Source: Herpetosiphonaceae bacterium | GTDB taxonomy: Bacteria > Chloroflexota > Chloroflexia > Chloroflexales > Kallotenuaceae | Direction of reading: 5' to 3' | DNA length: 63,665 nucleotides | NCBI GenBank assembly: GCA_013821605.1 | Contig: JACDGP010000014.1 | Location: 1 to 63,665 of the forward strand | Shown here: piece by piece, positions 1 through 8,257 of the stretch | Layout: each line of letters begins with the position of its first letter | Numbering within the stretch: position 1 is the first letter of the stretch | Notes under the pieces: model-generated | What the model saw: only the letters and a program-made list of their open reading frames with translations | The model's database searches: none | Told to the model about the DNA's origin: nothing | Made by a program: the position numbers and the translations under genes

Positions 1-539
1 GTAGTGGTAATGACGGCGGAGGCAGTTCCACCCCCGTTCTGGCTGGCTGCTTGGAGCGTAATGGTATAAATCGTGCCAGGCGTCGCGGTCGAGGGAATTA
101 AGACATTGGCCGAAAAGGTGATCTGTGTATTCACTGACAGACGAACTGGGCTGCCCACGGTGAAGACAATATTAGTCGCCGGCAGCGGTGTGGCTCCGCC
201 GGTGACCGTAATATTGGCGACAGAAAGCACGTAGCTATCGTCGTTCGGGCCATTATTGGTAAGGGTAAAATCATAACGGACGGTTTGGCCCGGTACGCCA
301 CTGCTGTCAGGAGTAGTAGCAGTCAACGTTGGAGTCCCCGGACCGGGAGTACCGGCCGCTAGAGGATGTATAGCATGTTGGCCCAGAGGTGCGAGAGCCG
401 TGCGAGTGGCATTGATGGCACCCGCGCCGGGCCGGGTGGTGGCTATGACAGCCGCGTGCCCATACGCCTGTGCTGCCAAGGCAAACATGGACACCAGGGC
501 GCAACTGATGAGCAAACGAAGCGGGGTAGGTAGGCGCAT
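1..539 (-). CDS. Secreted adhesin-like protein, N-terminal part (runs off the window)
   Basis: The minus strand reads open from an ATG at 539, with AAAGAGGT upstream as ribosome site, to the window edge (179 codons visible). Residues 1-25 form a signal peptide: MRLPTPLR, a hydrophobic stretch, then AAQAYGHA. After a short low-complexity linker (TPGPGTPTLTATTP) comes an immunoglobulin-like beta domain with the motif VRYDFTLTNNGPNDDSY, typical of NEW3/CARDB/DUF11-like repeats in surface proteins. Export is well supported; the binding partner and the full length cannot be seen. It lies downstream of the chemosensory operon on the same strand. Confidence 0.72.
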   Translation of the reverse strand, partial: MRLPTPLRLLISCALVSMFALAAQAYGHAAVIATTRPGAGAINATRTALAPLGQHAIHPLAAGTPGPGTPTLTATTPDSSGVPGQTVRYDFTLTNNGPNDDSYVLSVANITVTGGATPLPATNIVFTVGSPVRLSVNTQITFSANVLIPSTATPGTIYTITLQAASQNGGGTASAVITT

Positions 540-625
540 GTTGACCTCTTTGATACAGCTACGTCGGCGCGAATACAGCCGGAATGCGGAGGCAGCGGCT
601 GGCGCATACTATAACTGTGGGGACG

Positions 626-1630
626 TCAAAGTGCAACTTCTGAGATCATTGTATCGGCGGTGGTGACACGATTACGGCCCTCGCGCTTAGCTTGATACAG
701 CGCTTGATCGGCGAGGGTGATTAAGCGAGCTGGACTATCGTCGCGACCAACAACGAGCGCAGCAACACCAATGCTCACAGTGACGACATCACGAACCGAC
801 GATTCTGGATGGTGAATAGCCAGCTCCATGACAGCATGGCGCAGCCGTTCAGCAATCATACAGGCACCTTCACGGTCTATCTGTGGCAGGATGATCGCAA
901 ATTCCTCGCCACCATAGCGCGCTACTAGATCGCCCATGCGCATGACCGCCCCGGCAAAGGCAGCGGCTACCCGTCGCAGACAGTCATCACCGGCTTGATG
1001 ACCATAACGGTCGTTATAGGGCTTGAAGTAGTCGATATCGATCAGCAACAGCGCAAGTTGAGTGCCGGTACGCCGTGCATGCGTCCACTCGATCATGAGC
1101 ACTTGGTCGAAATGTCGCCGGTTGGCGACGCCGGTCAGACCGTCGGTCAGGGACAGGTGATGGAGGAGTTGATTGGCCGCTTCGAGTTGTTTCGTGACCT
1201 GCACCAACTCCTCCTCACGCGCCTTACGTTGATCCATCTCGTATTTAAGCCGCAACGCGGAGTTGACGCGCGCCAGCAACTCGATGTGATTGACCGGCTT
1301 GGTAACGTAATCGAAGGCTCCTGCATCAAAGGCGACTTTCAGGTCAGTGGCATCAGCACTGGCTGTCACCATAATGACCGGCACATCACGCAGTCGCGGA
1401 TCTCCATGAATCCGGTGGAGTGCCGTAATGCCATCGATCTCGGGCATCGTCACATCCATCAGAATCAAATCAACCTCGGCGACGGCGGAAACTCCCTCGT
1501 CTAGACCCAGCCGAGTAAACGCGTCGAGAGCTGACCCAGCACTTACGATCTGTCTATGGCCAGCTTTATGGAGGATGGCAGTCAACAAGCCACGGCTGGT
1601 ACGACTATCGTCTACGATCAAAATACTCAC
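626..1630 (-). CDS. Response regulator with GGDEF diguanylate cyclase domain (PleD-like)
   Basis: 334 aa, GTG start at 1630 behind GAGGTGA. Residues 1-125 are a receiver with all key residues intact: LIVDDS acidic pair, the phospho-acceptor Asp in LILMDVTMPEIDG, and the Lys in YVTKP. A coiled linker leads to a GGDEF domain (about 165-325) with active-site GGEEF. The sequence RMGD lies five residues upstream, matching an RxxD inhibitory site for c-di-GMP feedback. It should make c-di-GMP from two GTP when phosphorylated. It is the last gene of the chemosensory operon, so it is the likely output, turning CheA signalling into a second messenger. No flagellar genes are visible. Confidence 0.93.
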   Translation of the reverse strand: MSILIVDDSRTSRGLLTAILHKAGHRQIVSAGSALDAFTRLGLDEGVSAVAEVDLILMDVTMPEIDGITALHRIHGDPRLRDVPVIMVTASADATDLKVAFDAGAFDYVTKPVNHIELLARVNSALRLKYEMDQRKAREEELVQVTKQLEAANQLLHHLSLTDGLTGVANRRHFDQVLMIEWTHARRTGTQLALLLIDIDYFKPYNDRYGHQAGDDCLRRVAAAFAGAVMRMGDLVARYGGEEFAIILPQIDREGACMIAERLRHAVMELAIHHPESSVRDVVTVSIGVAALVVGRDDSPARLITLADQALYQAKREGRNRVTTADTMISEVAL

Positions 1631-1657
1631 GGGTCACCTCGATCTAAATAGTCGCGA

Positions 1658-2482
1658 TCATCTAGATCCACGACCCCGAGCAACCAAGGAATGAGCCAGC
1701 TTTCCCAATTCCTGGTCAGCCAGCGACGCCGGTCGCAAACATGCCTCGACCCCGAGCTCAGTGGCACGTGGATGATGTTCGGGATGGTGATCGCTACTCA
1801 TCAAGATAATGGGCACGTCTTGCCCACGTGGCACATTCCGCAGGGCTGCTGCAAGCTCCAAGCCGCGCAGTCCCAGCGTTTCGACGCCTGAGATCACTAC
1901 GTCATAGTGGCTTTGGAGTACTAAGCTGAAAGCTTGACTGCCGTCGGCCACCACATTAACTTCAAAGCCGCAATCGTTCAACACCATCTCCTCTAACATG
2001 CGTACGGTTGATGAATGCTCGACCAAGAGGATGCGTAGACTGCGGTCTGGGCTCGTTTGTCTCAGATTAACGTCAATTGCTGCCTGAGCCAGAACTGTCT
2101 GTTGCTCACGTAGCTCGTTGATCAATGCACCCACTGCCGCATTGACCTCGATAGTGCTTGGCACCGCTCGTTCGACTAAGTCGTGCAGCATATCCAAGGT
2201 CCGAAACAGGAGGTCGGCCGTCGTGCCATCCAGCTGACGCTGTTCGGTACGAAAGAGGGCAAGCACATCTTCAAAGGCATGGGTTAACTCTACGATGTCC
2301 TTGATCTCCATCATGGCTGCCGCACCTTTAAGCGTGTGGGCGGCCAAAAACATCTCACGGATGGGCGTCAAATCGGACGGCGTGCGCTCCCACATGAGCA
2401 ATTGCGTATTCAACACTTGTAGGTACTCGGCCATCTCGGCCCGAAATTCATCCAAAAGTGCTACCAGATTTACGTCCATCAT
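1658..2482 (-). CDS. HPt domain fused to a degenerate receiver domain
   Basis: 274 aa; ATG at 2482 overlaps the cheB stop (ATGA), indicating translational coupling. Residues 1-115 form a histidine phosphotransfer domain with the phosphorylatable His in AAHTLKGAA. Residues 150-265 fold like a receiver, but the acidic pair is VEHS instead of VDDS, the phospho-acceptor position reads ISGVETLG (Gly for Asp), and the conserved Lys is Arg (CLRPAS). The receiver therefore cannot be phosphorylated in the usual way and may be a binding platform. The HPt could take phosphoryl groups from CheA or store them as a sink. Family membership is firm; the role is inferred. Confidence 0.85.
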   Translation of the reverse strand: MMDVNLVALLDEFRAEMAEYLQVLNTQLLMWERTPSDLTPIREMFLAAHTLKGAAAMMEIKDIVELTHAFEDVLALFRTEQRQLDGTTADLLFRTLDMLHDLVERAVPSTIEVNAAVGALINELREQQTVLAQAAIDVNLRQTSPDRSLRILLVEHSSTVRMLEEMVLNDCGFEVNVVADGSQAFSLVLQSHYDVVISGVETLGLRGLELAAALRNVPRGQDVPIILMSSDHHPEHHPRATELGVEACLRPASLADQELGKLAHSLVARGRGSR

Positions 2483-3537
2483 ATCTCTCGGCTCGGTAAC
2501 GCAAGCTTGACCAGCAGTGCCGCAATCTCCTGCGGAGCGAGTACGTAATCTACGACTCCCAAACTAATTGCTGCCGCCGGCATGCCAAAAACGACAGAGC
2601 TTGACTCGTTCTGGGCGATCGTGGCACCGCCGGCCTGCTTGATGCTACTCAGCCCACCTGCACCGTCGTCACCCATACCGGTGAGGAGCACACCGATCGC
2701 TGTTGTACCATAAGCAGCGGCGATCGAACGGAATAAGACCGTTGCCGCCGGTCGGTGGCCCGATACTAAAGGATCCTTGGTTAGCACTAATGTTCGCCCA
2801 TGCACTACCAGATGGTGATCGGTCGGAGCAACATAGATGCCAGGCACCGAGAGCACCATATGAGCACCTGCAAGCTGGATAGGTAGGTGACATAGTGGGC
2901 GCAGCCAAGCGATGAGACTATCAACGAAGCCCGGAGCGATATGCTGGACTACCAGGATCGGTAGTGGGAATGATGCCGGTAAGCGCGTCAAGATTTCTTG
3001 CAAGGCCTGCGGCCCCCCCGTAGAGGCACCGATCGCGACCACCTGGAAGCCGGGCGCCGGAGCTACCACGCATGGTCGTGGAGCGAACGTGCTCAGTTTC
3101 AGTCGTTCCGCATCCCAACGCCGGATTACCTTGACGGCAGACATGCTCTTGATCGTCCGGAGCAACTCCTCTGCCGGTTTGCTCAGAGCATCGGAGGCCG
3201 GTTTTTCCATGAGGGCCAGCACACCTGCCTCAGTTACAGCTGTAATCACGCGTGGATCGTCCGTGAACGTACGTGATGTCACGATAACGATTGGCGTCGG
3301 TGTTTCCTGCATAATACAGCGCGCGAGGCTCACACCATCCGGCAGCAATTGTGCTAATTCCATCACAATAATGTTCGGCTTCAAGCTAGCCACAGTTTTG
3401 AGCGCTGCCGGTCCGCTGCTTATGGCAGCGACAATCTCGAAATCGCGATCAGCTTGTAAGAGCCCTAGAAGCTCGCCCTGTCGGCCAACCCCACCTTCGA
3501 TCACAAGTACACGAATCAGTTTGGCATTTGACTTCAT
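2479..3537 (-). CDS. cheB: CheB-type protein-glutamate methylesterase with degenerate receiver
   Basis: 352 aa; ATG at 3537 overlaps the cheA stop. The C-terminal methylesterase domain (about 165-345) has the full catalytic triad: Ser in GASTGGPQAL, His in VVQHIAPG, Asp in TGMGDDGAGGL. It would demethylate or deamidate glutamates of the MCP encoded upstream. The N-terminal receiver (10-125) is altered: VLVIEGG replaces VLVVDDS, and the phospho-acceptor Asp is Glu (IVMELAQLLPDG). The Lys (LMEKP) is kept. The receiver is probably not regulated by phosphorylation, and Glu may mimic the active state. The pairing with CheR in the same operon implies a working adaptation loop. Confidence 0.9.
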   Translation of the reverse strand: MKSNAKLIRVLVIEGGVGRQGELLGLLQADRDFEIVAAISSGPAALKTVASLKPNIIVMELAQLLPDGVSLARCIMQETPTPIVIVTSRTFTDDPRVITAVTEAGVLALMEKPASDALSKPAEELLRTIKSMSAVKVIRRWDAERLKLSTFAPRPCVVAPAPGFQVVAIGASTGGPQALQEILTRLPASFPLPILVVQHIAPGFVDSLIAWLRPLCHLPIQLAGAHMVLSVPGIYVAPTDHHLVVHGRTLVLTKDPLVSGHRPAATVLFRSIAAAYGTTAIGVLLTGMGDDGAGGLSSIKQAGGATIAQNESSSVVFGMPAAAISLGVVDYVLAPQEIAALLVKLALPSREI

Positions 3538-5855
3538 AACAGTCTACCGATGGTCTGAAGCAATTGGCCTTGATCAAAGGTGCTTTTGACCAAGTACGCG
3601 TCGGCACCGGCTCTGACACCACGTTCTTGATGCTCCCGTGCCTCCAACGATGTCATCAGCACCACTGGAATTAGCCGCAGACGTTCGTCGCAGCGTATCG
3701 CTGCTGTTAAGGCGAAGCCGTCGATCCCTGGCATCTCGACATCGGAGACGACCAAATCGATCGGCTGGCGATGCAGGATATCCAAAGCCTCTCTTCCATC
3801 GGAGGCCACTGCCGTCTCATAGCCGGCCGCCTCCAAGATACTCCGTTCCAGAGCGCGGGTCGTCAAGGAGTCGTCCACCACCAGAACACAACGCCTCTGC
3901 TCAGCCACGACCACGGGCTTAGGATCCAGCTTCCCACTCCTTCCAATGAGTTCCAGACCGGTTTTGAAGAGCTCAACCGGGTTCAGAATAATCACAGTTT
4001 GTCCCGAGCCTAATACAGTCGCACCGCTGACATTGCGGACTCGGCGAAGAGGCCACGGCAAATGCTTTACCACTATTTCCTGTTCGCCGGCCAATTGATC
4101 GGTGAGGAATGCTACACGTTGGTCGCCCTTACGTAGGATAAAGAATGTTCGCCACGCTCCGTAGGATGCACTATGTGGCCGCTCAAGCACATCAGCCAGC
4201 TCTACTAAAGGCACGGCACACTCCTCAATCACCACCGCCTGCCGCCCCTCAACACTCCTGATATCCCGGGCTCTGACGCGGGCATTGCGTTCCGTCATCA
4301 CTGAAGGAAGCGCAAACAGTTGGTTGCTTTGCTCAATTACGATTGCCCGCGTCGTCGCCAAGGTCTGGGGGACCGTTATGGTGAAGCAAGTTCCCGACCC
4401 AAGCTCACTCTTCATCGTAAGATGCCCATGGAGGCGCTCCACGTTCTCACGCACGACATCCATCCCGACACCACGCCCGGAAGTCCCGGTAATCGTCGGG
4501 CTTGTGGAGAAACCCGGCTGAAAAATGAGTTCATACGCATGTTGGTCGTCGAGACCGGCGGCCTCATCCAGCGACAAGAGACCTTTGGTAATTGCAGCTT
4601 GACGCAAGCGTCCCGCATCAAGACCTGATCCGTCATCTGCCAATTCAAGCGTGATCACCCCCCCCACTTGAGCCACCGTTAGATGAATGGTGCCACACGC
4701 CTGCTTACCTGCCGTCAACCGCTCCTCAGGGGACTCGATGCCATGGTCCACGGAATTTCGCAGCATATGCATCACCGGGTCGCGCAACTGTTCGAGGATC
4801 TTCCGGTCAATCTCAATTTCACCTCCATCCAACACAAGCACGACCTCTTTCTCGAGGTCACGTTGGAGATCGCGTATCAAGCGTTGGAATGGGTCGAAGA
4901 TCGTCGACACTGGCAATAGGCGCACAGCCATCACCTCATCCTCGATGCGGTGCGTCACTGCCCCAAGCTGGACGACGTCCTGCCGAAACTGTTGCACAAT
5001 CACTTCAACTTGTTGCAGGACATCGAGTACACGCTGCTCAGATCGTTCAGTGAAGCGGAGCAACGCCTCGATGTCGCCCACTGAAAAAGCATCATGCTTT
5101 CGTTCTTGGCTGACGGCATGCTGCAAGCTTCCTCGCAGCCTACGCTGGCCGCGCCATTCGCGTCGCCAATTTAGCAAATCGTCCCGCAGGAATCGCAACG
5201 CATCGGCGCGTTGCTCGATCCGAATATGTGTCACTGTCAGCTCACCTGCCTGTGCCAGCAACTGATCGAGCTTTACGACTGCCACTCGGATGCTATCAGT
5301 AGGCGCGCGCACGCCGCCAGATCCCATCCGCTCCGCTACTCCGGGAGGAGCCAATGTGATGGGAGTCAAGGACGGAGAGCCTGCTTGCGACACGACCGGT
5401 GTCTCTGCAAGCCGCTGCTCTAGCACTTGCACTACTGCGGGGACGGCAGCGGCCTCACGTGCCGGCACATCAGTGAGTTGGGACAACATGGTTGGAAACG
5501 GAGGTGGCACTCCCTGGCTGCTATCTGATGGGTGTATCTGGCCAAACGCACTGATCGTCCCAAAGGCAGTATCGAACCATGCAGCATCTGGCTGGAAGTG
5601 AGGCTCGCGCCAGCTGGTTAGGGACCCTTCAAAGGTGTGGGCCAACTGCTCGACCTCCAACGACTTGACAACGCGGGCTGCTCCTTTAAGACTATGCACC
5701 TCGCGAAACAAGGCCTCCACCGTTTCTCGCTGTGTCTGCTTATCCGTATCACGTTCCAGGTCAAGTAGCATGCCGGTAAGCACTGGCATACGATCCTCTA
5801 ACTCACCCGCAAATGCTGCCCCAAGCTGTTGCCAGCGCTCATCTCCTCCAATCAC
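3534..5855 (-). CDS. cheA: Hybrid chemotaxis histidine kinase CheA with C-terminal receiver
   Basis: 773 aa, GTG start at 5855 with GGGAG eight bases upstream. Domain order: HPt (His in REVHSLKGAA, near residue 50), dimerisation helices (about 190-330), HATPase (N box RNSVDHGIE, G1 LADDGSGLD, G2 GRGVGMDVV), CheW-like domain (about 510-640) and an intact receiver (VVDDS, Asp in VVSDVEMPGIDG, Lys in YLVKS; 650-773). No CheY-binding P2 domain is obvious. It autophosphorylates under control of the MCP and CheW, then passes phosphate to its own receiver and to the operon's regulators. CheA-REC hybrids are typical of alternative-function or type IV pilus chemosensory systems. Confidence 0.95.
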   Translation of the reverse strand: MIGGDERWQQLGAAFAGELEDRMPVLTGMLLDLERDTDKQTQRETVEALFREVHSLKGAARVVKSLEVEQLAHTFEGSLTSWREPHFQPDAAWFDTAFGTISAFGQIHPSDSSQGVPPPFPTMLSQLTDVPAREAAAVPAVVQVLEQRLAETPVVSQAGSPSLTPITLAPPGVAERMGSGGVRAPTDSIRVAVVKLDQLLAQAGELTVTHIRIEQRADALRFLRDDLLNWRREWRGQRRLRGSLQHAVSQERKHDAFSVGDIEALLRFTERSEQRVLDVLQQVEVIVQQFRQDVVQLGAVTHRIEDEVMAVRLLPVSTIFDPFQRLIRDLQRDLEKEVVLVLDGGEIEIDRKILEQLRDPVMHMLRNSVDHGIESPEERLTAGKQACGTIHLTVAQVGGVITLELADDGSGLDAGRLRQAAITKGLLSLDEAAGLDDQHAYELIFQPGFSTSPTITGTSGRGVGMDVVRENVERLHGHLTMKSELGSGTCFTITVPQTLATTRAIVIEQSNQLFALPSVMTERNARVRARDIRSVEGRQAVVIEECAVPLVELADVLERPHSASYGAWRTFFILRKGDQRVAFLTDQLAGEQEIVVKHLPWPLRRVRNVSGATVLGSGQTVIILNPVELFKTGLELIGRSGKLDPKPVVVAEQRRCVLVVDDSLTTRALERSILEAAGYETAVASDGREALDILHRQPIDLVVSDVEMPGIDGFALTAAIRCDERLRLIPVVLMTSLEAREHQERGVRAGADAYLVKSTFDQGQLLQTIGRLL

Positions 5856-5866
5856 AAGCTTTCTCC

Positions 5867-7723
5867 CTAGACCTGGTACTGATCAACCAGCTGATTGAGT
5901 TTTCTGGATAGATCGGTTAGGTCCTGAGCTGCTTGCCGCGTATGATTAGTGGCTCCCAGATTCAGCCCTGTCGCTTGGTTGATACTGCCCATCGCGACCG
6001 CAATCTGCTCCATACCCACCGAGTGCTGCTGGACCGACGCACCAATTTGTCCCGCCGACTGCGCCGCTTGTTGGATCACGCCAGCCAGATCGTCGATCGT
6101 ACGACCGGCCTGGTCGATGAGCTGCATACCTGCATCCACGCCCTTGCTGCCTTGCTCGGTTGCCATCACTGCAGCATTGGTAGCTCGCTGAATATCTGAC
6201 AGGATCGTCCGCACCTGCGCGGTCGCCGCCTTGGACTGCTCCGCCAGCAGCCGAATCTCCTGTGCGACGACGGCAAAACCCTTGCCCTGCTCACCTGCTC
6301 GACTCGCTTCGATAGCCGCATTCAATGCTAGTAAGTTTGATTGGTTGGCCAAATCATTGACTGTCGCGATAATCTCGCTGATCTGTTGGCTTTGCTCGGA
6401 CAAGGCCAGAATATTCTCAGCAATGGATTGCGTTTTATGCCGGATGTCGTTCATGCCAGCAGTTGCATCGCGTACTGCCAACACCCCCTCATCCGCAATC
6501 TGGTTGGCATGGTGTGCAATCGCCGACACGTTACCGGCAAGCTCGACCGCTTGATCGGCGGAGGCTTTCAACTCGTCCACGGTCACCGTCGTTTGGGCAA
6601 TCGCTGCCGACTGCTCGGTCACGCCGGCCGCCTGCTGCGAGGTAGCTGCCAATATTTCCCCGCCGGCGCTGGCCAAGTTCTGTGAGCCCTGCTGCAACTC
6701 GGCCACGAGAGTACGTAAGTTGCTGATCATGCGTTGAAAGGCACGCCCTAGCACATCCTCCGGCGACTGTAGCTGCACCTCCTGGTTGAGATCACCACCG
6801 GCGATCGCGTCTGCCGTCGCCGCCACACGTTGCAAGCTCTCGATCATGCGACCAAATGCGAGCCCTAGCACATCCTCTGGCGATTCCGGTTGCACCGGTG
6901 CGCTCAGATTGCCGCGTGCGATCTCATCGGCTACTGCCGCCATACGCTGCTGGTAGCCGATCATGCTACGAAACGAGTCGGCCATCGCGCCAAGCTCATC
7001 TCGCGAGTGGACATTGATACTTTGGTTAAGATTGCCCCGGGCAAGTCCACGGGAGGCCGTCACCATCTGTGCTGTCGTACGGGTAATGCCACGCACAAGG
7101 AGCAAGACCAAACCACTCGCCAGCAGCAATGCTACAAGGGTGATGGCGGCGATGAGCCCGGCCGAGCGAATAAAGGTTCGCTCGATTGCATCATTGCGAC
7201 TGCTCGCCGACTGTGCCTTGCTTTGAATCAAGGCATTCACCGCATCACTTACCGAGTGGACACGCGCATTCTCATCGATGCTGTAGAAAGCCAGCGCTTG
7301 CTCGACCCGTCCGCCTACCCGACTGGCCGGCAAGGTCAAGGCGTCACGGCTTGTGCGGAAGGCGGACCAAGCCCCTACAAATTTTGCGAGCTGATCTTTT
7401 TGTGCACCCTCACTATCGCCTGTCTTGATTGCCAATACCGTTGCATCAACGTTCTGATCGATGCGCTTGATGTCAGCTTCGATTTCCTTTTTCTTCGCCG
7501 GCTCCACACTGGAGATATGCGTCAATACCTTTTCCCGCATCTCCAGCATATCTTGGCTAAGCATACTGACCGATCCCGTTCCGATAAGATCATCCTTGTA
7601 CATCGTCATGACTTGTGCACGGATATACAGTGCCTCGGAGGTGGCAACTGAACCAACGATCACGGCTAACACGAACACCACACCAAAGACCGCCAAGAAT
7701 TTATTTCGTAAATTAAGTGTCAT
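5867..7723 (-). CDS. Methyl-accepting chemotaxis protein with tandem HAMP repeats
   Basis: 618 aa, ATG at 7723 just after the cheW stop. A first membrane segment (about 9-29), an extracytoplasmic helical region (30-185, four-helix-bundle type) and a second membrane segment (about 186-212) precede three HAMP-like units, recognisable by the recurring ARGNL/AGGDL and SPEDVLG(L/R)AF motifs at about 213-340. The signalling domain follows, with the conserved tip in LANQSNLLALNAAIEASRAG. It ends in LVDQYQV without a NWETF-like CheR tether. It senses an unknown ligand outside the membrane and drives CheA through two CheW proteins encoded nearby. Poly-HAMP stacks are known in other receptors; the ligand is not predictable. 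Confidence 0.95.
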   Translation of the reverse strand: MTLNLRNKFLAVFGVVFVLAVIVGSVATSEALYIRAQVMTMYKDDLIGTGSVSMLSQDMLEMREKVLTHISSVEPAKKKEIEADIKRIDQNVDATVLAIKTGDSEGAQKDQLAKFVGAWSAFRTSRDALTLPASRVGGRVEQALAFYSIDENARVHSVSDAVNALIQSKAQSASSRNDAIERTFIRSAGLIAAITLVALLLASGLVLLLVRGITRTTAQMVTASRGLARGNLNQSINVHSRDELGAMADSFRSMIGYQQRMAAVADEIARGNLSAPVQPESPEDVLGLAFGRMIESLQRVAATADAIAGGDLNQEVQLQSPEDVLGRAFQRMISNLRTLVAELQQGSQNLASAGGEILAATSQQAAGVTEQSAAIAQTTVTVDELKASADQAVELAGNVSAIAHHANQIADEGVLAVRDATAGMNDIRHKTQSIAENILALSEQSQQISEIIATVNDLANQSNLLALNAAIEASRAGEQGKGFAVVAQEIRLLAEQSKAATAQVRTILSDIQRATNAAVMATEQGSKGVDAGMQLIDQAGRTIDDLAGVIQQAAQSAGQIGASVQQHSVGMEQIAVAMGSINQATGLNLGATNHTRQAAQDLTDLSRKLNQLVDQYQV

Positions 7724-7726
7724 TTC

Positions 7727-8257
7727 TCACCCAAGCTCATCAAAAACAGCAAACCGGTCACTTGTCAATAGCCGCTCCAGATCAAGCAGTACGGTCGTTC
7801 CGCCAGCCACACCCGCCGCCCACACTTGCCCACCGAAGTTGCGATCAAGCGTCTCAAGGCACAACCGATCAACGGTTAGTACCTCATCTACCAGCAGTCC
7901 CACACGTACCTGCGGCATCTCAACCAGGATCACCTGCGCGCTCTTAGAAGTGGAGGGCAAGTCGCGAAGTTGTAGCGCCACAGCAAGATCCAACACGGTT
8001 AAGATCTCCCCACGGAGATTCAGCAAGCCGGCAACATAGGGTGGTGTACATGGTATGGACGTTAACTCTTGTGGTGGTAAGACTGACCTCAGGAACGGCA
8101 ACCCGACCGCGTACTGTTCATCGCCAAGCCGTAACAGCAACACATCGAGCACGGCCTTGGACACAGTCTGCACAAGTGGCTGGGCGAAACGACGTGCTCG
8201 CTCCAGCAATGCCTGCTCGTTCCTCTGCTCGGCTGCAATGTCCATCTCCACATTCAT
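7727..8257 (-). CDS. cheW: CheW-like adaptor protein
   Basis: 176 aa. The ATG at 8257 overlaps the cheR stop, and the gene ends three bases before the MCP start. The CheW fold spans about residues 45-170, with recognisable motifs FLRSVLPPQELTSIP and GLLNLRGEILTVLDL. It bridges the receptor and CheA in the signalling array. The 40-residue N-terminal helical extension is longer than in the minimal CheW. Two CheW genes in one operon is common in chemosensory systems of the Pil/Frz/alternative type. Confidence 0.92.
   Translation of the reverse strand: MNVEMDIAAEQRNEQALLERARRFAQPLVQTVSKAVLDVLLLRLGDEQYAVGLPFLRSVLPPQELTSIPCTPPYVAGLLNLRGEILTVLDLAVALQLRDLPSTSKSAQVILVEMPQVRVGLLVDEVLTVDRLCLETLDRNFGGQVWAAGVAGGTTVLLDLERLLTSDRFAVFDELG

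Noticed and set aside
6890-7651. Plus-strand open frame opposite the MCP gene
   Set aside because: The MCP on the minus strand has full domain structure; the antisense frame has no motif and no ribosome site.
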